Both the position numbers and the translations under genes were made by a program. Shown here one piece after another: positions 6,795-11,122 of a stretch of 11,122 bases of DNA (position 1 is its first letter; every line of letters starts with the position of its first letter). Where the stretch lies: the NCBI GenBank assembly GCA_948566455.1, contig CAOYQO010000045.1:1-11122 (forward strand). The letters are read 5' to 3'. The notes below the pieces were generated by a model that worked only from the letters and a program-made list of their open reading frames with translations, was not told the DNA's origin and searched no databases. Origin of the DNA: an uncultured Phocaeicola sp. GTDB lineage: Bacteria > Bacteroidota > Bacteroidia > Bacteroidales > Bacteroidaceae.

Positions 6795-8014
6795 CCCATT
6801 GATATGTTGTTAAACGACTGATTGAGTTTGTTCCCAAATTTCGTGAGGTCATCATCTATCTTCTGTATGGTGATTTTTGCGTAGAGCTGGGTCGTGACGA
6901 TATTTGTATGCCCCAAAACACGGCTTACGCTTTCGATTGGCATACCCTTACTCAGGGCCAACGTTGCGAAGCCATGCCTTGAGCAATGGAAGCTGATTGA
7001 CTTGGTTATACCGCATTCCTTTATCATCTTTTTCAGCGGTTTGCACACCGACCAATAGTTGAGATTGGGAAACACAAGGTTGTTTTCCTGCTGCGGTCTG
7101 TAACGCTCGATAATCTGCAATGGAATATCAAGCAGCTTCACTTGGAACGGTACTTTGGTCTTGTGTCGCTTTGACAATATCCATTTTTCACCATTCACCT
7201 CTACAATATCATCATAGGTCAGTTCCTGAATATCCACGAACGAGAGGGCGGTGAAGCTGGCAAAGACGAAGATGTCACGGATGTATGCGAGTTTGCTGTC
7301 TGCAAACTCGTGTGTCATCACCGCTTTCAGTTCATCTTCCGTCAGATATTCCCGTTCCTTTACATTGGGGCTGATATGGAATTGTGCGAAAGGATTGCGT
7401 GGTATCAGCCCGTTATAGTGCGCTTTCATGACCACGCCTTTCAGCCACATACAGTTTGCCCATATAGAACCGTTTTGCAATCCTGCTTCCGTTGAGAGGT
7501 ATGCGGCAAACTCCTTGATGAAGTCGGGGGTAAGTTCCAACATCGACATATCGCTGCGCCTGTAGAGCGACTTGATAAATGCGGCTACATGGTTTCTCGC
7601 CCTAACCCGTGCCCGATAGGTAGCCAGCACCCTGTCTTTGCCCACACGTTTCTTGAAAGTCTCATTCTCCTTATCAAACGCTTTCAGCAGTGTTTCATAC
7701 TCGCTGCCGATACCTTGATAGGCGTTGCGCACCATTTCAGCTGTAACGTATGCCTCACGGTCTGATATGCGCTGGTAGTGCTTGATAATTTGCGCCTTGA
7801 TATTGTCCAAAGCGTGGTTGATGTTCCGTGCTTCAACACTCTTGCCTTTGGCTCGGTTACCTTTCGCATCCCAAAGCGTTTTCAGAATGTTCCGTTTGCA
7901 ACTGAACTGCGCCACAGTCCCGTTGATTGTGACCCGTCCCATGATGGGGACAATGCCGTCTTTCTCCTTGCTGCCGTTCACGTAGAACAGCACTTTGAAT
8001 GTACTTCTTGCCAT
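6791..8014 (-). CDS. IntDOT-like tyrosine integrase of the mobilizable element
   Basis: Read from the ATG at 8014 (407 residues, MARSTFKVLFYVNG), the usual N-terminus of Bacteroides integrases with an arm-binding domain at about 1-80; an in-frame start at 8101 would add 29 unlike residues. A core-binding domain follows at about 105-215. The catalytic domain has Lys285 or a neighbour in SKRHKTK, His343 and Arg346 in SFHCSRHGFATLAL, His369 in LGHTNIVTTQ and the nucleophile Tyr378. The first catalytic Arg is replaced by Ser258 (FTALSFVDIQEL). IntDOT of CTnDOT has the same kind of replacement, and such enzymes tolerate mismatched core sites. It sits at the edge of the element, next to the att junction. 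A promoter -7 box precedes it closely. Confidence 0.93.
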   Translation of the reverse strand: MARSTFKVLFYVNGSKEKDGIVPIMGRVTINGTVAQFSCKRNILKTLWDAKGNRAKGKSVEARNINHALDNIKAQIIKHYQRISDREAYVTAEMVRNAYQGIGSEYETLLKAFDKENETFKKRVGKDRVLATYRARVRARNHVAAFIKSLYRRSDMSMLELTPDFIKEFAAYLSTEAGLQNGSIWANCMWLKGVVMKAHYNGLIPRNPFAQFHISPNVKEREYLTEDELKAVMTHEFADSKLAYIRDIFVFASFTALSFVDIQELTYDDIVEVNGEKWILSKRHKTKVPFQVKLLDIPLQIIERYRPQQENNLVFPNLNYWSVCKPLKKMIKECGITKSISFHCSRHGFATLALSKGMPIESVSRVLGHTNIVTTQLYAKITIQKIDDDLTKFGNKLNQSFNNISMG

Positions 8015-8031
8015 ACTCGTTTTTTTGTTTG

Positions 8032-8039
8032 CAAAGTTA
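8032..8039 (-). promoter_or_regulatory. Bacteroides -7 box for the integrase gene
   Basis: On the - strand this reads TAACTTTG, matching the Bacteroidales TAnnTTTG -7 consensus, about 18 nt upstream of the integrase ATG. The transcript leader would be only about 10 nt. No good -33 TTTG box is at 19-21 nt spacing. The extended sequence ATAACTTTGC also resembles the core at the element junction, so it might instead be an integrase binding site. Confidence 0.45.
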
Positions 8040-8339
8040 TATATCAACGAGTTAGACCATGTAAGCCAATTACAGCCATACGGAGAAAATATCAGTGCCA
8101 TGTGTTAAAAATCACCTTTCAGCGGGTAATGATTTGCAAACCGTTCTCCTGCTTAGTTCTGCTTTTCTTTGCTTTTTAAGCATTTTAGGCTTGGCATCAT
8201 CTGACACCCTAACTGTATTGATATTAAGCCATTTAGTGCCATTTCTCCCGTTTTTCGAGGTTATTCCAGAGATTTATAGTAATTTTGTAACAAGTTATGG
8301 ATGGAGCTCTTTTCAATTAGAATACAGCGCACTTTTCAA
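8040..8339. other. Non-coding right end of element, probable att arm region
   Basis: This stretch between the integrase and the interrupted host gene holds no convincing gene; the longest frame has no recognisable features. It carries short repeats typical of integrase arm sites, including TTTGCAAA at 8028-8035 and again at 8133-8140. In related elements this region binds the integrase and excision factors. Confidence 0.45.
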
Positions 8340-8343
8340 TTAG
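8309..8343. repeat. 12-bp direct repeat beside the element junction
   Basis: CTTTTCAATTAG occurs at 8309-8320 and 8332-8343, a 23-bp spacing (about two helical turns), 9 nt from the core-like sequence. Direct repeats next to the core bind integrase in CTnDOT (DR sites), so these are good arm-site candidates. Confidence 0.55.
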
Positions 8344-8507
8344 TATCTACAGGCAAAGTTGCTGTTCAACGGCACATTCATCTGCCAGTCTACGTTAAAA
8401 TGTACATTTTCCCAGGTCTGTGCTTTACTTGTGAAACAAAAGAGAACTAGTAACATTCCGATGAGGATACGTTTGGGAACTCTGTGTTTTAATATTTTCG
8501 TTTTCAT
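8340..8507 (-). pseudogene. 5' remnant of outer-membrane beta-barrel protein gene
   Basis: Reading down from the ATG at 8507 gives 55 residues and a stop. Residues 1-30 form a signal peptide (basic MKTKILKHRVPKR, hydrophobic ILIGMLLVLFCF, then TSKAQ). They are followed by TWENVHFNVDWQMNVPLNSNFA, which resembles the first mature strand of Bacteroidales outer-membrane beta-barrel proteins of about 200 residues. After Ala52 the frame ends within three codons (CRY, stop) that lie in the element. It starts 12 nt after the stop of the DUF4136 gene, so it was the next gene of the host operon. The rest of the gene is not in the window. The cleanest reading is disruption by integration. The family call rests on a short stretch and on recalled similarity. 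Confidence 0.65.
8353..8362 (-). other. Probable att core at element/host junction
   Basis: On the - strand this reads GCAACTTTGC, which agrees with the CTnDOT-type core GTAnnTTTGC at seven of eight fixed positions. It lies exactly where the beta-barrel protein reading frame stops resembling its family (after Asn-Phe-Ala). This places the element-host boundary within a few bases. The exact crossover point cannot be fixed without the empty site. Confidence 0.55.
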
Positions 8508-8519
8508 GATTTTCCGGTT

Positions 8520-9152
8520 TTATTGTTTGTTTGACAGATAAGGAGATTGTGCAAATGCCTGATTGACGGCATTTAATGTCAACTGCATATTGAAATGGGA
8601 GTTTCCGTATAGCAGTCCTGACGCATAGGCATGCCAGATGACAGGCAGTTTGTTCTGGTTGGACTTATCGGCAGGTTGTCTTAAATCAACCATCTCCATA
8701 ATCAGGGTTCCTGTGTCATAGCTGTAAGTTACCGGATAAGGATAATACCATCCTCCTCCCCAGTAGGGCCCCCAGAATCCGGCATCCCACCAGCCGCCAT
8801 ACCATCCTCCTGTGGTCATTTGTATTCTTTGTTGGGCGTATGACAACTGAATGCCTACATTGGCTTTTTCTTTATCTTCCGTCCGTACATAGCCTTTCTG
8901 TTCCATTTCATGGGCCACTGCACTGATAATGTTTTGGGCATTTTCATCTTTCCAATAATTGGCTTTCAGGCTGTTGTCCGGAACCAGAATGCTATCTGGC
9001 AGGTAATAGGTGGAAAACTCATTGAAATGTGCACTGTTGTCATAATCAGTGTAAACGCTGTAGTCACTATCCAGTTTATTCATATCCGGATCTTTCTCGC
9101 ACGAAGTAACTATCATGGCAAGCATGAATAGTGGAAATAGTAGCTTCTTCAT
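8520..9152 (-). CDS. DUF4136 domain lipoprotein
   Basis: A 210-residue lipoprotein with an N-terminal signal peptide MKKLLFPLFMLAMIVTSC; the lipobox is VTSC with Cys18 as the lipidated residue. The body has the DUF4136 pattern: a stretch around DYDNSAHFNEFSTYYLPD, then the segment about MEQKGYVRTEDKEKANVGIQLSY. A glycine, tryptophan and tyrosine-rich part follows at about 117-140 (GGWYGGWWDAGFWGPYWGGG), and then TGTLIMEMVDLRQ. AGGA lies 5 nt before the ATG. It sits 25 nt after the DUF4251 gene and 12 nt before the disrupted beta-barrel gene, so the three form one envelope-associated operon. The biochemical function of the family is not known; an outer-membrane or periplasmic location is predicted. 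Confidence 0.9.
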   Translation of the reverse strand: MKKLLFPLFMLAMIVTSCEKDPDMNKLDSDYSVYTDYDNSAHFNEFSTYYLPDSILVPDNSLKANYWKDENAQNIISAVAHEMEQKGYVRTEDKEKANVGIQLSYAQQRIQMTTGGWYGGWWDAGFWGPYWGGGWYYPYPVTYSYDTGTLIMEMVDLRQPADKSNQNKLPVIWHAYASGLLYGNSHFNMQLTLNAVNQAFAQSPYLSNKQ

Positions 9153-9177
9153 ATTCCTATAATTTTAGTTAAGTAGT

Positions 9178-9735
9178 TTATAGTGAGCGTCCTTTAAACA
9201 CATTGGCTTTCTTTAATGGCAATATTTGACCGGATAAAGTCATGTGGCTGGAATTAAAGTTCGGAAGAATATCTACAGTCGCATTGTTGCTTCCATAAGG
9301 TATGTCAATGTTTACTTGGGCTGAGATTCCGATTCCCATCACGTTCATACTGACATGAATATTACCTTTTTTGTCGGTTTTTACTTTATAGTTCGAAGCA
9401 TTACCGTCTACGGTAATACCTCCTAGTCCGTTCGGACCGCTGAAAGGTACATTGAATGCTACTTGCACCACGGCCTTGTCACCGTCCAGTCCTACAAAGT
9501 TGGTGTTGGATGAAACGAAAGCGGAGGTTCCGTATTTAAAGTAAACTCTGTCCGCTTCCAGTACAAAGGTTTGGTTGTCTATTGCCTCTTTGGCTTCCTG
9601 AAATAACATTTTGTCCAAAGCTTCCTGAGCCGCTTTTTTTTCCTGACGTGTCATTTCCTTTTCTGTTGTTTGTGCCTGTGAGTATTCTACGCAGGTAAAC
9701 AAGGTTACTAATGTTAATATTACAACTTTTCTCAT
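9178..9735 (-). CDS. DUF4251 domain secreted protein, copy 1
   Basis: This 185-residue protein has a Sec signal peptide (MRKVVILTLVTLFTCVEYSQAQ, predicted cleavage near residue 21-22). A charged helix follows (MTRQEKKAAQEALDKMLFQEAKEAI), and then the DUF4251 beta-rich domain. Recognisable blocks are FVLEADRVYFK, AFVSSNTNFV, GPNGLGGITVDG and PYGSNNATVDI. The family is confined mainly to Bacteroidales and has no assigned activity; a periplasmic or outer-membrane-associated location is expected. It leads an operon with the DUF4136 lipoprotein 25 nt downstream. It is closely similar to the gene at 9969-10523 along its whole length and clearly arose by tandem duplication. A weak -7-like TATATTTA (- strand, 9783-9790) lies about 48 nt upstream. 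Confidence 0.9.
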   Translation of the reverse strand: MRKVVILTLVTLFTCVEYSQAQTTEKEMTRQEKKAAQEALDKMLFQEAKEAIDNQTFVLEADRVYFKYGTSAFVSSNTNFVGLDGDKAVVQVAFNVPFSGPNGLGGITVDGNASNYKVKTDKKGNIHVSMNVMGIGISAQVNIDIPYGSNNATVDILPNFNSSHMTLSGQILPLKKANVFKGRSL

Positions 9736-9907
9736 AATACCTACTTTTTTATTTTATGTTGTTTTCCTATTGAAATCCGGTATAAATATAATAAGCTTTG
9801 TCATAAACAGGTAGTAATTTATTACTGAAACGGAAAAACCGGTTGCTGAAGTGTGTTTTGGAGGAGCTGAAATTAAAGGTGTGAAGAGGAATGAATGAGA
9901 AAAGAAC

Positions 9908-9944
9908 AGCCCTGGAAATCTGCTTTAACAAAATTTCCGGGGCT
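9908..9944 (-). terminator. Terminator after DUF4251 copy 2
   Basis: AGCCCTGGAAAT (9908-9919) pairs with ATTTCCGGGGCT (9933-9944) with one mismatch around a 13-nt loop. On the - strand the stem is followed by a T-rich run (GTTCTTTTC). It lies 24 nt beyond the stop of copy 2, so copy 2 is probably transcribed apart from the downstream operon. Confidence 0.7.
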
Positions 9945-9968
9945 TATTTTCTATGAACTATAAAGTGA

Positions 9969-10523
9969 TTAGAAAGACCTTCCTTTAAATATATTTGACT
10001 TGTCAAGCGGTAGTATTTCACCGGATAAAGTCAGACGGTTGGAATTGAAGTTGGGGCGTATATCTACGGTGGCATTGTTGCTTCCATAAGGTAATGTTAT
10101 ACTTACCTGAGCAGATATACCTACACCCATTACGCTCATTGTCAGATATATGCTTCCTTTCTTGTCGGTTTTGATCTTGTAACCGGAAACATTGCCGTCT
10201 ACAGTGACACCTCCTAATCCGTTAGGACCGCTGGCAGGAATGTTGAATGCTACCTGCACGGATGATTTATCACCGTCTACCATTACAAAATTGGTATTAG
10301 AAGAAACAAAGGCATTTCTTCCTCTTTTAAATATAACCCGGTCAGCTTCCAGTGTGAACGCTTTATTTTCTATAGCTTGTCTGGCTTCTTCGAACAAGGC
10401 TTGTTCCATAGCTTTTTGCGCCTCTTTCTTTTCCTGACGAGTCATTTTTTTTGTTGTTTGTGCTTGTGAGTAGCCTACGCAGCAAAACAAGGTGACGAAT
10501 ACTAATAAAATAATCTTTTTCAT
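9969..10523 (-). CDS. DUF4251 domain secreted protein, copy 2
   Basis: A 184-residue paralog of the protein at 9178-9735. It has the same layout: signal peptide MKKIILLVFVTLFCCVGYSQAQ, a charged helix (MTRQEKKEAQKAMEQALFEEARQAI) and the beta-rich DUF4251 domain. It shares the blocks AFVSSNTNFV, GPNGLGG, SAQV and PYGSNNATVDI, and both proteins end in FKGRS plus one residue. By eye about three quarters of the mature residues agree. Unlike copy 1 it has its own terminator and its own -7 box, so it looks monocistronic. Function unknown; an exported envelope protein is predicted. Confidence 0.9.
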   Translation of the reverse strand: MKKIILLVFVTLFCCVGYSQAQTTKKMTRQEKKEAQKAMEQALFEEARQAIENKAFTLEADRVIFKRGRNAFVSSNTNFVMVDGDKSSVQVAFNIPASGPNGLGGVTVDGNVSGYKIKTDKKGSIYLTMSVMGVGISAQVSITLPYGSNNATVDIRPNFNSNRLTLSGEILPLDKSNIFKGRSF

Positions 10524-10558
10524 ATATGTATCTTTTATGTTATTGTTTGGATATGAAA

Positions 10559-10566
10559 CAAATATA
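10559..10566 (-). promoter_or_regulatory. Bacteroides -7 box for DUF4251 copy 2
   Basis: The - strand reads TATATTTG, a full match to TAnnTTTG, 35 nt upstream of the ATG at 10523. The expected leader is about 28 nt. A -33 TTTG box is not clear; TTTC occurs upstream at shorter spacing. Confidence 0.6.
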
Positions 10567-10839
10567 ATAATTATTTTGTTGAAAGGACTTTATCTTATTT
10601 TTTAATTAAAAGCTTCTATGACTTTATATTTTGTACAATGTGTCAAAAAGGGGGAGGACAGTATGGCGAATCCTGGCGCAAAATCCAATGGAACTTGATG
10701 CAAGATTGGGTAAACCTTGTAACAAGATATTGCGGAACTTGATACACATAAGTATGTGTTGGCTTATGCTTGCGTATATGTAGCCCGATGCCAACGTATG
10801 TTGCAAGCTTACGTTACTGATGTTGTTGAATATGTCTTC
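10567..10839. other. Intergenic, no supported gene
   Basis: I find no convincing gene here. A 60-codon - strand frame (10624-10806) has no family resemblance and no ribosome site. GGAACTTGAT occurs twice (near 10690 and 10735), and a small hairpin ACACATA/TATGTGT lies at 10744-10759. Confidence 0.5.
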
Positions 10840-10940
10840 ATGTTTTTAGAAAACATCAGCACCTTTTTAAAAAAGGTCAGCATGTTTTAAAAAAAGGTCA
10901 GCATGTTTCAGCGTACATGCCTATCATGTTCAGCGTACAT
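10840..10940. repeat. Modular array of 21-bp palindromic units
   Basis: Three adjacent 21-bp units end in CAGC: 10840-10860, 10861-10881 and 10882-10902. Unit 1 is a palindrome (ATGTTTT-TAG-AAAACAT). Unit 2 is a different palindrome (ACCTTTTT-A-AAAAAGGT). Unit 3 joins the left arm of unit 1 to the right arm of unit 2. Two diverged partial units follow, starting ATGTTTCAGCGTACAT (10903) and ATGTTCAGCGTACAT (10926). The function is unknown. Confidence 0.65.
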
Positions 10941-11122
10941 TACTCCCTCACTAAACCGATGTTCTTCCTTCTCCATTCATCCTTTCATCTTATTTAAAAC
11001 ACACAGTCAATCAAGCGGTTAAAAATGGAACCGCTTCCCCTCACTCCCGTTTCAACGGTAAGCGTCTCGTAAGCGTCTCCGCGATTCTATCTTGTCGCCC
11101 TTTTTTCATTCTTATATTTTTG
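10941..11122. other. Intergenic with short repeats, no gene seen
   Basis: No gene is visible to the window edge. There is a perfect 8-bp inverted repeat AAGCGGTT/AACCGCTT (11013-11036, 8-nt loop) without a U tract. A perfect tandem GTAAGCGTCTC lies at 11058-11068 and 11069-11079. Confidence 0.5.

Larger units (their letters stand above)
1..8362. mobile_element. Integrative mobilizable element, left end outside window
   Basis: The block contains an IntDOT-like integrase at one edge, a helicase and primase pair, MobC, a relaxase and an oriT candidate. This is the gene set of Bacteroides mobilizable elements of the NBU/Tn4555 kind. There are no VirD4-like coupling or mating-pore genes, so it would need a helper conjugative element. 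The right boundary is inferred at a core-like sequence (8353-8362) where a host outer-membrane protein gene is cut. The 3' part of that gene is nowhere in the window, so the left end is inferred to be upstream of position 1. That makes the DUF262-HNH nuclease and the second recombinase cargo. Alternatively the left 2.2 kb is a separate element. Backbone identity is solid; the left extent is inference. Confidence 0.68.

Noticed and set aside
8095..8343. 82-codon open frame on the + strand with hydrophobic stretches
   Set aside because: It overlaps the integrase upstream region and att repeats, runs against the local genes, and resembles no family; it also has no ribosome site.
8015..8362. tRNA gene as integration target
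   Set aside because: No cloverleaf or tRNA 3' end is visible; the junction lies in a protein-coding sequence.
10624..10806. 60-codon open frame on the - strand
   Set aside because: No ribosome site, no domain or signal peptide, and composition unlike the neighbouring genes; probably chance.
10840..10940. CRISPR array
   Set aside because: Units are adjacent without spacers, short and diverged, and no cas genes are nearby.

Overview
The window looks like the chromosome of a gut Bacteroidales species (Bacteroides, Phocaeicola or a close relative) carrying an integrated mobilizable element. The pointers are the Bacteroidales-type families (DUF4251, DUF4136, an IntDOT-like integrase, a BmgA/NBU-type relaxase), promoter -7 boxes of the TAnnTTTG form, and sparse Shine-Dalgarno signals.

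Left part (1-2230, + strand, AT-rich): a single-chain DUF262-HNH nuclease, probably a restriction or anti-phage protein, then a complete tyrosine recombinase. A hairpin sits between them. A perfect 46-nt palindrome separates the recombinase from the convergent mobilization genes. This part looks like element cargo, or a smaller nested element.

Middle part (2250-8014, - strand, more GC-rich): the backbone of an integrative mobilizable element. In transcription order it holds an IntDOT-like tyrosine integrase, an overlapping RhuM-like protein, an SF3-type helicase (DUF5906/VapE-like), a TOPRIM primase-like protein with a degenerate zinc finger, MobC and a MOBP-type relaxase. A nested inverted-repeat oriT candidate lies upstream of mobC. 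The helicase-primase gap holds nine TGATGA/TCATCA motifs and may be a replication origin. No coupling protein or mating-pore genes are visible, so transfer probably depends on a co-resident conjugative element.

Junction (8015-8362): non-coding element end with a 12-bp direct repeat and a CTnDOT-core-like sequence (GCAACTTTGC on the - strand). Exactly there, a host gene for an outer-membrane beta-barrel protein breaks off after about 51 codons. The element has therefore probably integrated into this gene. The missing 3' part is not in the window, so the other element end should lie left of position 1, which would make the DUF262-HNH nuclease and second recombinase cargo.

Right part (8507-11122, - strand, host chromosome): the 5' remnant of the beta-barrel gene, a DUF4136 lipoprotein and a DUF4251 protein in close operon spacing, then a second tandem DUF4251 paralog with its own terminator and promoter -7 box. 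The last 600 bases hold no convincing gene, but contain a modular array of 21-bp palindromic units and other short repeats.
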